Of a stretch of DNA of 11,180 nucleotides, positions 1-6,309 are shown in pieces. Position 1 is the stretch's first letter. Every line of letters begins with the position of its first letter. The DNA comes from Nitrospirales bacterium. GTDB taxonomy: Bacteria > Nitrospirota > Thermodesulfovibrionia > Thermodesulfovibrionales > Dissulfurispiraceae. Location: positions 1-11,180 of the forward strand of contig JADLDZ010000163.1 in the NCBI GenBank assembly GCA_020846375.1. The letters run 5' to 3'. The position numbers and the translations under genes were made by a program. Below the pieces are notes generated by a model that worked only from the letters and a program-made list of their open reading frames with translations, searched no databases and was not told the origin of the DNA.

Positions 1-2351
1 CAATACCGCACCAGCCTCTCGTGGGGCATATCGGTGAGGCGCTGACAGAACCGGAACATGATGGTCTCTTCCGACAGACTCTTGAAGAGGTCGTAGACGA
101 GGGGCTCGTCCTCGGGCCTGATGGGGCGTATAAGCGCGCTCACTCCGTCCAGGGTGATCTCCCGCATGTATTTGAAGGGGTAGGGGCAGATGGAGAGGTG
201 CGTGGGGCAGAGCTCCTCATGGGGAAGGGCGCACTCCTCCCTGTCCTCTTCGAGAATGATGCCTGCGTCCAGAACGAATCCCTCTTCGCCGGTAATGAAG
301 AAGGGGTTGATGTCGACTTCCCTTATGCAGGGAAAATCGACGATAAGGTAGGAGAACCGCACCAGCATTTCCTCAAGCAGCCGCAGGGTTGCGCTGTACG
401 CCTCCCGGCTCTGCAGGTGCCGGTAGATCTTCGTCTCCTCCATCATGCGGCGCGCCAATGTCTGATTGAGGGGGGGCAGCCCCACCGCATAATCTCCAAG
501 GGCATCGAGGAGCTCCCCCCCGGTTCCGAAGAGGACCACCGAGCCGAAGGTAGGGTCTTTCTTCGCCCCGATCACCAGCTCGAAGCCGTGCCTGATGATC
601 ATGGGCTGGATCAGGACCCGTGCATCGGGATCCCCATGGGCATCGGCGATTTCCTGGATCTTTTCGAAGGCCTCCCGGACAGCGGCCTCATCCCTGACGT
701 TCAGAAACACCCCTCCCTTTTCGAGCTTGTGAAATATACTCTCCGAGTCGATCTTCAGGACGACGGGATACCCGATCTCCCCGGCGATGCCCACCGCCTC
801 CTCTCCGCTCCCCGCTTTCCGGGTGGTAATGGTGGGAATTCCGTACGCATGGAGGATTTCCTTTGCCTCGCCGAGGTGCAGGACCCGCCTTCCCCCACGG
901 GCGGCGGCGTTGATGAGATGTCCTGCCCTCGCTCCGTCCGGGGCAAAGTCCTTCAGGATCGCTTCGGGGGTCTCCTGGAGCATCTGGAGGTTGTAATCGT
1001 AGCGGTAGAGATAGATGAAGCTCCGCACCGCCTGCTCCGGAGTGGTGAAGGTGGGGATGCCCCTCCGGTTCATGTAGTCCATGGCTTCCAGGGATTGCTC
1101 TCCGCCCATCCATACCGTGAAAAGCGGAACGGAGGGGTTATCCTGGGCTGCGGCAGCCACCGCTTCCGCGATCTCCATGGCCCTCGACCCGAAATAGCGC
1201 ACATGCAGCACGAGGAGCCCTTCCACGCCGGGGTCCTGCAGGCAATGCCGGATGGCGGTCTTGTAGTCGTCGGGAGGCGCGCTGGTGAGGAGATTGATGG
1301 GGGTGTCGATCTGCCGCAGCAGGGGAAGGCTCCGGCGCAGGTTTTCGAGGGTCTCCCCGCTGAGGCGGGCGGGCTCCCCCTCCAGCCGCAGGAGGGTGTC
1401 CATGGCGAGGATGGACGGGGCGCCCGCGTTGGTGATGATGGCCAGTCTCTTCCCCCTGGGCCGCCGCTGCTTTGCGAGCGTTTCCGCAAGGTAGAAGAGG
1501 TCCAGCATCTCGTCGATCCGCACCGCTCCCGCCCTCTTGATGACGGCATCGTAGACCTTGTCCTCTCCGGCGAGGAACCCTGAATGGGTCAGGGATACCC
1601 GGGCGGAGAGGTCGAATTTGCCGGACTTCACCACCACGATGGGCTTCGACCGCGCAAAGCTCCGCACGGCCGTCATGAACTTTCTGCCCCTCCTGATGTG
1701 TTCGAGATAGAGGATGATGGCCTTTGTCTCGGGGTCTACCCCCAGGAAATCGATGAGGTCGGAGAACCCGAGGTCCAGCTTTGCGCCCAGAGAGACCACA
1801 TAGCTCAGACCGACATTCTTCCGTACCGCCCTGTCCAGGAGAGCAGTGGTAAGGGTGGCGCTCTGTGAGATGAAGGCGATGCTCCCCTTCTGGGGCATCC
1901 CGGTGAAGAGGCTGGCATTCAGGCCGATTCCGGGGCGTATGAAGCCGAGGGTGTTCGGGCCCAGCACCCTGAACTCGTGCTGCAGGGAAAGCTGACGGAT
2001 CCTCTCCTCGATCACCCGGTAGTCATTGGTACGATTCTCGAAATCGGGGGCGAGGATGGATACTCCCTTCACCCCCTTGTGTCCGCACTCCTCGAGGGCC
2101 GGGAGTATCTCCTCCACGGGGGTGGCCAGGACCGCCAGGTCCACCGGGTGAGGAATAGCGGAAATATGCGGATAGGCCTCGATGCCCTGCACCGCCTCCC
2201 GGGCAGGATTCACCGGGTAGACGACTCCACGGAATCCCCTGCCGATCATGTTCCGGAGGAGGGAATCCCCTACGGAGTCCGGGTCTTCGCCGGCCCCGAT
2301 GACCGCTATCCTCTTCGGGTTGAAGAGAAATTCCAGGTTTTTCACTGACAT
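1..2351 (-). CDS. Pat-like NDP-forming acyl-CoA synthetase/GNAT acetyltransferase fusion (3'-partial)
   Basis: The minus-strand frame opens at ATG 2349-2351, preceded by a purine-rich SD (GGGAGGAAGAGGG), and stays open for 783 codons to the window edge. Visible domain order: a CoA-binding Rossmann domain (residues about 8-135, IAVIGAGEDPDSVG, then GPNTLGF), a succinyl-CoA-ligase-like region (about 150-460), an ATP-grasp domain (about 495-725, with AYGIP, GYPVVLKIDSESIFHK and KGGVFLNV) and the start of a GNAT domain (about 738 on, LIRPIRPEDEPLVYDLF). This is the architecture of Salmonella Pat, about 890 residues, which acetylates lysines of acetyl-CoA synthetase; about 100 residues should lie beyond the edge. 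His256 in SLTHSGFLAGED sits where NDP-forming synthetases carry the phosphorylated histidine (SHTGALAG), so CoA-ligase activity is possible. The role as protein acetyltransferase, synthetase or both is inference. The gene is transcribed divergently from the rest of the window. Confidence 0.9.
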   Translation of the reverse strand, partial: MSVKNLEFLFNPKRIAVIGAGEDPDSVGDSLLRNMIGRGFRGVVYPVNPAREAVQGIEAYPHISAIPHPVDLAVLATPVEEILPALEECGHKGVKGVSILAPDFENRTNDYRVIEERIRQLSLQHEFRVLGPNTLGFIRPGIGLNASLFTGMPQKGSIAFISQSATLTTALLDRAVRKNVGLSYVVSLGAKLDLGFSDLIDFLGVDPETKAIILYLEHIRRGRKFMTAVRSFARSKPIVVVKSGKFDLSARVSLTHSGFLAGEDKVYDAVIKRAGAVRIDEMLDLFYLAETLAKQRRPRGKRLAIITNAGAPSILAMDTLLRLEGEPARLSGETLENLRRSLPLLRQIDTPINLLTSAPPDDYKTAIRHCLQDPGVEGLLVLHVRYFGSRAMEIAEAVAAAAQDNPSVPLFTVWMGGEQSLEAMDYMNRRGIPTFTTPEQAVRSFIYLYRYDYNLQMLQETPEAILKDFAPDGARAGHLINAAARGGRRVLHLGEAKEILHAYGIPTITTRKAGSGEEAVGIAGEIGYPVVLKIDSESIFHKLEKGGVFLNVRDEAAVREAFEKIQEIADAHGDPDARVLIQPMIIRHGFELVIGAKKDPTFGSVVLFGTGGELLDALGDYAVGLPPLNQTLARRMMEETKIYRHLQSREAYSATLRLLEEMLVRFSYLIVDFPCIREVDINPFFITGEEGFVLDAGIILEEDREECALPHEELCPTHLSICPYPFKYMREITLDGVSALIRPIRPEDEPLVYDLFKSLSEETIMFRFCQRLTDMPHERLVRY

Positions 2352-2415
2352 GGCAAGCCCTCTTCCTCCCTGGAGATGCGGGTTTTATGCAGGCATCAGC
2401 TGCTTTAGAGTGCGT

Positions 2416-2481
2416 AGGCAAACCGTGTTCGTAGCGGGGCCAGGGACGGTGCAGCCGGTCGCAGTAGAATATAGTTTGCCT
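2416..2481. repeat. Inverted repeat AGGCAAAC / GTTTGCCT in the divergent intergenic region
   Basis: The arms 2416-2423 (AGGCAAAC) and 2474-2481 (GTTTGCCT) are perfect 8-bp reverse complements separated by 50 bp. Two further matches appear outside them if alternate positions are skipped. The arms lie between the two divergent start codons, so they could be paired operator half-sites for a looping or dimeric regulator. No regulator is recognised, and an 8-bp repeat in about 230 bp can occur by chance. Confidence 0.3.
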
Positions 2482-2491
2482 GCACACCCTA

Positions 2492-2500
2492 ATTGTAGCA
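2492..2500 (-). promoter_or_regulatory. Candidate extended -10 promoter for the minus-strand Pat-like gene
   Basis: Read on the minus strand this is TGCTACAAT, an extended -10 (TGn followed by TACAAT, one mismatch to TATAAT). No good -35 lies about 17 bp upstream. It would give a leader of about 135 nt before the ATG at 2351. Weak evidence: short AT-rich matches in an intergenic region arise easily. Confidence 0.3.
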
Positions 2501-2541
2501 AAAAAGCGGCAGGGGCGGGCGCATCGGCTTCCTTATTGGTA

Positions 2542-2550
2542 TGGTATAGT
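2542..2550 (+). promoter_or_regulatory. Candidate extended -10 promoter for the plus-strand operon
   Basis: TGGTATAGT is an extended -10 (TGn plus TATAGT) in the most AT-rich stretch upstream of the small selenoprotein gene. Transcription would begin near 2557, giving a leader of about 30 nt that carries the SD AAAGGA (2572-2577), 8 nt before the ATG at 2586. No clear -35 is present, which extended -10 promoters can tolerate. It may drive the whole rightward gene set. Confidence 0.45.
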
Positions 2551-2585
2551 AAAAGACAGCTTTTTACCACGAAAGGATAGACTGC

Positions 2586-2753
2586 ATGCAGTGCCGCGAG
2601 TGCAAGGGAAAGATCAGGCTGGTGTCCGGCTGAAAGACGGTGATGCTCCGCTGCATGGAGTGCGGCAGGGAATACCGGCTTTCGGACTATATCGACGAGA
2701 TCGACGGAGAGATGTGGGAGCAGATAGCGCGGCGGCCCAGCAACCGGGCCTGA
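2586..2753 (+). CDS. Small dual-CxxC protein, probable selenoprotein (Sec at in-frame UGA, codon 16)
   Basis: From ATG 2586, with SD AAAGGA 8 nt upstream, the frame reads MQCRECKGKIRLVSG, then TGA (2631-2633), then KTVMLRCMECGREYRLSD, an acidic segment (YIDEIDGEMWEQI), a short tail and TGA at 2751. If UGA is read as selenocysteine the product has 55 residues. CxxC pairs at 3-6 and 23-26 flank Sec16 and look like a zinc-ribbon or redox fold. I recall a bacterial family of small dual-CxxC proteins in which some members have Cys and others Sec between the pairs; the remembered pattern (C/U, then V, then CxxCG-x-Y, then acidic residues) fits. The sense continuation on both sides, intact spacing and a SECIS-like hairpin just after the TGA argue against a broken gene. 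Other genes here end in TGA, so UGA is not globally reassigned. The biochemical role is unknown. A Cys-type ancestor with a nonsense mutation is the main alternative. Confidence 0.75.
2644..2667 (+). promoter_or_regulatory. Candidate bacterial SECIS hairpin downstream of the recoded UGA
   Basis: TG (2644-2645) pairs with CA (2666-2667) and CCGC (2648-2651) pairs with GCGG (2662-2665). C2646 and U2647 are bulged, and a 10-nt apical loop spans 2652-2661. Counting the U of UGA as 1, the bulged U is at 17 and a G is at 23 in the loop. These are the positions of the bulged U17 and loop G23 recognised by SelB in E. coli fdhF; position 24 is C rather than U. A competing hairpin, CTCC (2646-2649) with GGAG (2657-2660), has a 7-nt loop beginning with G. 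Either satisfies the usual bacterial SECIS geometry. Pairing was done by eye. Confidence 0.55.
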
Positions 2754-2769
2754 TGAGGAACAGGGGAAA

Positions 2770-3339
2770 ATGAATGCGCAGACGCCGAGGGGCCCCGTTT
2801 CCTCATTCCTCATCATCGACGGCTACAATGTCATCGGCACGTCCCACCGGGACGGGGAGAAGGCGCGGGAGACCTTTGTCGCCCTTCTGATAGACTACAT
2901 CAAAGTGAAGCCCCATCATGTCACCGTCGTCTTCGATGGGCATAAAACCGGGGCAGGCGTCGAACGGACGGCAGTGCGCGGCGGGGTGCGGATACTCTAC
3001 TCCCGTCTGGGGGAGAAAGCGGACGATGTCATCAAGCGGATCATCTCGGAGGAGCGGAGGGAATGGATCGTGGTGAGCTCCGACAGGGAGATCGTTCACC
3101 ATGCCTGGTCGGTGGGCTCCATCCCGGTGTCTTCGCACATCTTTCATGAGATCGTGGTGCGGCAGGTGAAGAGGAGCGGAGGAGCTGCCGGATCATCCGG
3201 AGAGCGGGATGCGGACCCTTTCTTTTCCCGTGAAGAGGAAGAGGGGGCGGACGAGGAGAATCTCCTTGCACGCAGGGGCAATCCCCACCAACTCTCGAAA
3301 AAGGAAAAAGCCGTCAGAAAGGCGCTGGGGAAGCTCTGA
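2770..3339 (+). CDS. YacP-like NYN (PIN-like) domain ribonuclease-family protein
   Basis: A 189-residue protein with the N-terminal NYN signature FLIIDGYNVIG (residues 13-23). The acidic residues expected to hold the metal are present: Asp17, Asp56 (VVFDGHK), Asp85-Asp86 (EKADDVI) and Asp105 (VSSDREI). The fold and the C-terminal basic tail (LSKKEKAVRKALGKL) match the YacP/DUF901 family, which includes the B. subtilis ribosome-associated endoribonuclease Rae1. A Gly/Glu-rich linker (about 137-168) separates domain and tail. ATG 2770 follows a purine-rich SD (AGGGGAAA) and starts 16 bp after the selenoprotein stop, so the two are likely cotranscribed. A cytoplasmic RNA-cleaving role is inferred from the family; the RNA target cannot be read from sequence. 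Confidence 0.85.
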   Translation: MNAQTPRGPVSSFLIIDGYNVIGTSHRDGEKARETFVALLIDYIKVKPHHVTVVFDGHKTGAGVERTAVRGGVRILYSRLGEKADDVIKRIISEERREWIVVSSDREIVHHAWSVGSIPVSSHIFHEIVVRQVKRSGGAAGSSGERDADPFFSREEEEGADEENLLARRGNPHQLSKKEKAVRKALGKL

Positions 3340-3341
3340 CA

Positions 3342-4247
3342 ATGTTCACCCGGCTCCTCTCCCTCCGGCCCGGCGATGTGCTGACGATCGCTTTCAGCCT
3401 GTTTCTCCTGGGACTGACGGCGGTTTCCCATGCAAAAATCCCGATGTCGGGGAATCTCCTCCTCATCTACGCCTCGCTGCTCTTTTTCCAGATTGTTCTC
3501 GTATTTATCAGTGGACGGAATTCCTTTCTCCTGCTGACGCGGGATCTCCTCTTCCCGGTGCTCTGCGTCCTGATCATCTTCGATACTCTCGGGCTGATCG
3601 TCCACCCTATCAATCCCCATGATTGGGACTACCGTCTCATCCGTCTCGACTATCTCCTCTTCGGCGGCTACCCCACTGTCATGGTGGAAAGGCTCATACA
3701 CCCCGTGCTCACCGATATCCTCCAGGTCGCCTATTCCACCTACTATTTCCTGCCGGTGGCCCTTGGGGTGACGCTGAAGCTGCGGGGGCAGCGGGAGGAG
3801 TTCGAATACGCGCTGTTTCTGATCCTCCTCTGCTTCTATCTTTCCTATGTGGGGTACCTCCTGGTGCCGGCACTGGGGCCCCGCTATGCCATGGAGCATC
3901 TCCATGCGGGGGAGGTGGGGGGCTTCCTGGTGGCGGAGCCCATTCAGAACTTTCTGAATCTCCTTGAAGGGGTGAAGCGGGACGCCTTTCCCAGCGGCCA
4001 CACAGGCATCGCCCTGACAGTGCTGTACCTTTCCTATCGCTCCGCACGGGACCTCTTCCGGTTGCTGCTTGTCCCGGTACTGCTCCTGATCATCGCCACT
4101 GTGTATTGCAGGTATCACTACGCCGTGGATGTGCTCGCGGGAGGGCTGCTGACGGTTGTCACGGTGGCCTCCGGTGGGGTATATTATAAATTCTGGAAGC
4201 AAAAACAACGTGATCAGGAAGATGCCCTTCCCTGCCGCCGCAGGTGA
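3342..4247 (+). CDS. PAP2-superfamily integral membrane phosphatase / phospholipid-type transferase
   Basis: A 301-residue polytopic membrane protein with hydrophobic segments near residues 15-30, 38-56, 69-87, 126-145, 157-176, 241-255 and 263-280. PAP2 motifs are present: GPRY (179-182) in the first motif region, PSGH (217-220) with the catalytic His, and CRYHYAVD (256-263), the R-x-H-x3-D form with His259 and Asp263. The layout resembles the PAP2_3 / inositolphosphotransferase-like branch rather than small soluble PAP2 enzymes. It probably removes or transfers a phosphate or phospho-headgroup from a lipid or isoprenoid carrier at the membrane; the substrate is not deducible. It begins 2 bp after the NYN gene stop, indicating translational coupling. 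The last residues (KQKQRDQEDALPCRRR) form a charged cytoplasmic tail. Confidence 0.85.
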   Translation: MFTRLLSLRPGDVLTIAFSLFLLGLTAVSHAKIPMSGNLLLIYASLLFFQIVLVFISGRNSFLLLTRDLLFPVLCVLIIFDTLGLIVHPINPHDWDYRLIRLDYLLFGGYPTVMVERLIHPVLTDILQVAYSTYYFLPVALGVTLKLRGQREEFEYALFLILLCFYLSYVGYLLVPALGPRYAMEHLHAGEVGGFLVAEPIQNFLNLLEGVKRDAFPSGHTGIALTVLYLSYRSARDLFRLLLVPVLLLIIATVYCRYHYAVDVLAGGLLTVVTVASGGVYYKFWKQKQRDQEDALPCRRR

Positions 4248-4299
4248 AGGCAGCCGGCCCTGCAGTGCGGTTCCGGGTCCGCAGGGTATCGGGAGGAAA

Positions 4300-4566
4300 A
4301 TGGAAATTCCCCACCGCACGGTGAAAGACGGTATTATCCTCGAGGTGAAGGTGATTCCCAAATCCTCCCACACCGGGATTGCGGGGGTAATGGACGGAAC
4401 GGTGGTAAAGGTAAAGCTGACCGCTCCCCCGGTGGAGGGGGCCGCCAATGAGCAGCTCATCGCGTTCCTTGCTGAGGAATTTGGCATAAAAAAGAGCAGT
4501 ATAGTAATATTGAAAGGCGAAACATCACGGAGGAAAACAGTGAAATTGACGGGAGTTGCCCTATGA
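4300..4566 (+). CDS. DUF167 (YggU-like) family protein
   Basis: An 88-residue protein beginning at ATG 4300, directly behind SD GGGAGG (4291-4296). It shows the DUF167 hallmarks: LEVKVIPKSS near the N-terminus, then VKVKLTAPPVEGAANEQL, LAEEFGIKKSSI and ILKGETSRRKTV. Family members are small cytoplasmic proteins of about 90-110 residues with unestablished function, often beside yggT or yicC. The frame stays open upstream to 4156, but that extension overlaps the PAP2 gene, is not family-like and has no better SD, so the 4300 start is preferred. The stop overlaps the next gene by 4 bp (ATGA), implying translational coupling to yicC. The 52-bp gap upstream contains a GC-rich hairpin (TGCGG 4266-4270 with CCGCA 4279-4283) just before the SD. 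Confidence 0.88.
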   Translation: MEIPHRTVKDGIILEVKVIPKSSHTGIAGVMDGTVVKVKLTAPPVEGAANEQLIAFLAEEFGIKKSSIVILKGETSRRKTVKLTGVAL

Positions 4567-5411
4567 TTCAGAGTATGACGGGCTTCGGGGCGGCGGAGGT
4601 GGAGGGGTTCAAGGTCGAGGTGCGCTCCCTGAACCACCGCTACCTGGAAGCAGCCGTCAGGATGCCCTCCCCCCTCCTGGAGCACGAGATCCCCATCAGG
4701 AATTTCATCAGGGAGAAATTCGCCCGGGGCAAGGTCGATGTAATCATCTCGCTGACCGAGAAGAGAAAAATGAAGATCACCCTCAACAAGGAGCTTGCTC
4801 GGGGGCTCTACGAGGCCTTTGCGGATCTCCAGAGAGAGTTCTCTCTTTCCGGCTCCCTTTCCGTCGATCTCTTCGCTTCGTACAAGGACCTCCTCCTTGC
4901 CGAGGACTCCGAAACCGGCGCGGAATCCCTCTATGAGGCCCTCAGGCTTGCCGTGGGGCGCGTCGGGGAGATGCGTACGCGGGAGGGAGAAGCCCTCGCG
5001 AAGGAAGTGCGATACCACGCGGAAAGGCTGGAGGAGCTCCGGAAGAAGGTGGAGGAACTGGCCGGAGAGGTAGTGCCCGCCTGCAAGGAAATGCTTGCGC
5101 GGCGTGTGGCTGAGCTGCTCGCGGGCACCCCCCTTGACGAGGCGCGGCTTGCCCAGGAAGTAGCCCTCATTGCACAGAAGAGCGACATCACCGAAGAAGT
5201 AGCCCGGCTGAAGAGCCATCTCGGGCAGTTGGCGTCCATTCTGGAAAAGGGAGGGAGCATCGGGAGGAAGCTCGATTTTCTCATCCAGGAGTTGAACAGG
5301 GAGGCGAACACCATCGCTTCGAAGGTAGACGATGTGCGGATCGTCAATGTGGCGATCGAGATGAAAACAGGCATCGAGAAGCTCAGGGAGCAGGTGCAAA
5401 ACATTCAGTAG
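4563..5411 (+). CDS. yicC: YicC family endoribonuclease
   Basis: A 282-residue protein close to the usual 285-295. The N-terminal signature MIQSMTGFGAAE and VEVRSLNHRYLE (about 20-31) define the YicC N-domain. The C-terminal DUF1732 portion carries EVALIAQKSDITEEVARLKS (about 200-219) and GRKLDFLIQELNREANTIAS (about 238-257), the most conserved blocks of the family. E. coli YicC is an endoribonuclease reported to act on the small RNA RyhB. The start at 4563 overlaps the DUF167 stop. Next to remA and gmk it fits a widely conserved order. A coiled-coil-like charged segment spans about 145-180. Confidence 0.95.
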   Translation: MIQSMTGFGAAEVEGFKVEVRSLNHRYLEAAVRMPSPLLEHEIPIRNFIREKFARGKVDVIISLTEKRKMKITLNKELARGLYEAFADLQREFSLSGSLSVDLFASYKDLLLAEDSETGAESLYEALRLAVGRVGEMRTREGEALAKEVRYHAERLEELRKKVEELAGEVVPACKEMLARRVAELLAGTPLDEARLAQEVALIAQKSDITEEVARLKSHLGQLASILEKGGSIGRKLDFLIQELNREANTIASKVDDVRIVNVAIEMKTGIEKLREQVQNIQ

Positions 5412-5419
5412 GAGCGGCG

Positions 5420-5704
5420 ATGAAGAATTCCCTCGTCAGTATCGGCTTCGGAAATGTGATCTATGCTTCCCGGGTGGTGGCCATCGTGAACCCGGGGTCT
5501 TCTCCCATCAGGAAACTGCGGGAGGAGGCACGGGAGCGGGGTAAGCTCATCGACGCCACCGAGGGGAGGAAGACCCGGTCCATCATTGTCACGGACAGCG
5601 ACCACATCATCCTTTCGGCGATCCAGGTGGAGACTATCGTGCAAAGGATCGGCGGTGCCGGCGAGCACGGCGCCGGAGGAGAACATGAGGCGGAAAAGAG
5701 GTAG
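5420..5704 (+). CDS. remA: RemA / DUF370 family DNA-binding regulator
   Basis: A 94-residue protein whose first about 77 residues follow B. subtilis RemA closely: SIGFGNVIYASRVVAIVNP, SPIRKLREEARERGKLIDAT, GRKTRSIIVTDSDHIILSA and IQVETIVQRI. RemA is a ring-forming, LytTR-like DNA-binding activator of biofilm-matrix and osmoprotectant genes in B. subtilis. The Arg-rich centre (EARERG, GRKTR) that contacts DNA is retained. The last about 15 residues (GAGEHGAGGEHEAEKR) are a Gly/Glu/His-rich extension beyond typical RemA. SD AGGAG lies before ATG 5420, 8 bp after yicC. The gene overlaps gmk by 20 bp, and part of the extension is coded in the overlap. The target genes in this organism are unknown. 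Confidence 0.93.
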   Translation: MKNSLVSIGFGNVIYASRVVAIVNPGSSPIRKLREEARERGKLIDATEGRKTRSIIVTDSDHIILSAIQVETIVQRIGGAGEHGAGGEHEAEKR

Positions 5705-6308
5705 CCTTTTCGTAGTATCTGCGCCCTCGGGTGCGGGGAAGACGTCCCTCTGCCAGAAACTCTGCGAGACGGTCCCGGATATCCGCCACTCCGTATCCTA
5801 TACCACAAGGGCGCCGCGGCCCGGTGAGGTGAACGGTCTCCATTACCACTTCGTGTCCGTGGAGGAGTTCCGCTCCATGATAGGCCGCGGCGAATTCATC
5901 GAATGGGCGGAGGTGTTCGGCAACTGGTACGGTACCTCCCGGCAGAGGATCGAGGAGATGATGGCAAAGGGGATCGATGTGATCCTGGACATCGATGTGC
6001 AGGGCGCGAAGCAGATCAGGCAGCGTTTCCCCGAGGGACTCCTTATCTTCATCCTGCCGCCTTCCCTTTCGGTGCTGCGTGCGCGGCTTACCGGCCGGAG
6101 GAGCGATGCGGAGGAGGTGATCGACAGGAGGCTCGCGAAGGCGCGGGATGAGATGAAGGAGTATAAATGCTATGATTATGTTATAGTAAATGATCTGTTT
6201 CCCGTTGCCCTTGGAGAGCTTTCTTCCGTAGTACTTGCCGAGAGGGTCAGGATAACAAAGGCGAACCTTGAAGAGATAGATAATATGTTGTTACAGGAGG
6301 GGGAATAG
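5685..6308 (+). CDS. gmk: Guanylate kinase
   Basis: A 207-residue enzyme converting GMP and ATP to GDP and ADP, essential for GTP and dGTP supply. The P-loop is SAPSGAGKTS (residues 12-21). The GMP-binding region holds SVSYTTRAPRPGE and NGLHYHFV, then EFIEWAEVFGNWYGTS, DIDVQGAKQIR (about 98-108) and the lid-type Arg motif LTGRRSDAEEVIDRRL. The length is normal for the family. The start at ATG 5685 follows a perfect GGAGGA SD (spacing about 5) and gives the canonical N-terminus RKRGSLFVVSAPSG. An upstream in-frame ATG at 5586 lies inside remA and is rejected. The gene overlaps remA and sits 1 bp before rpoZ, so the two are coupled. Confidence 0.96.
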   Translation: MRRKRGSLFVVSAPSGAGKTSLCQKLCETVPDIRHSVSYTTRAPRPGEVNGLHYHFVSVEEFRSMIGRGEFIEWAEVFGNWYGTSRQRIEEMMAKGIDVILDIDVQGAKQIRQRFPEGLLIFILPPSLSVLRARLTGRRSDAEEVIDRRLAKARDEMKEYKCYDYVIVNDLFPVALGELSSVVLAERVRITKANLEEIDNMLLQEGE

Positions 6309-6309
6309 A

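Noticed and set aside
21..1583. 520-codon plus-strand open frame
   Set aside because: It lies antisense to the Pat-like gene. Its translation is rich in Gly/Pro/His/Asp with no recognisable motif, while the minus-strand frame has clear domains throughout.
2631..2633. Genome-wide UGA reassignment (to Trp or Gly) as an explanation for the in-frame TGA
   Set aside because: Several confident genes here end in TGA at the expected length (NYN protein, coaBC, M24 peptidase, accB), so UGA normally terminates.
2591..2773. 60-codon plus-strand open frame overlapping the selenoprotein gene
   Set aside because: It is in a different frame, lacks any motif and has no SD of its own. The frame with both CxxC motifs is the sensible one despite its TGA.
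3144..5399. 751-codon minus-strand open frame
   Set aside because: It is antisense to the PAP2, DUF167 and yicC genes, all of which have family motifs in their own frames. The long open frame is a consequence of GC-rich codon usage.
5586..5684. Upstream in-frame extension of gmk
   Set aside because: It lies within remA, is not similar to guanylate kinases, and ATG 5685 has a strong SD with the canonical N-terminus.
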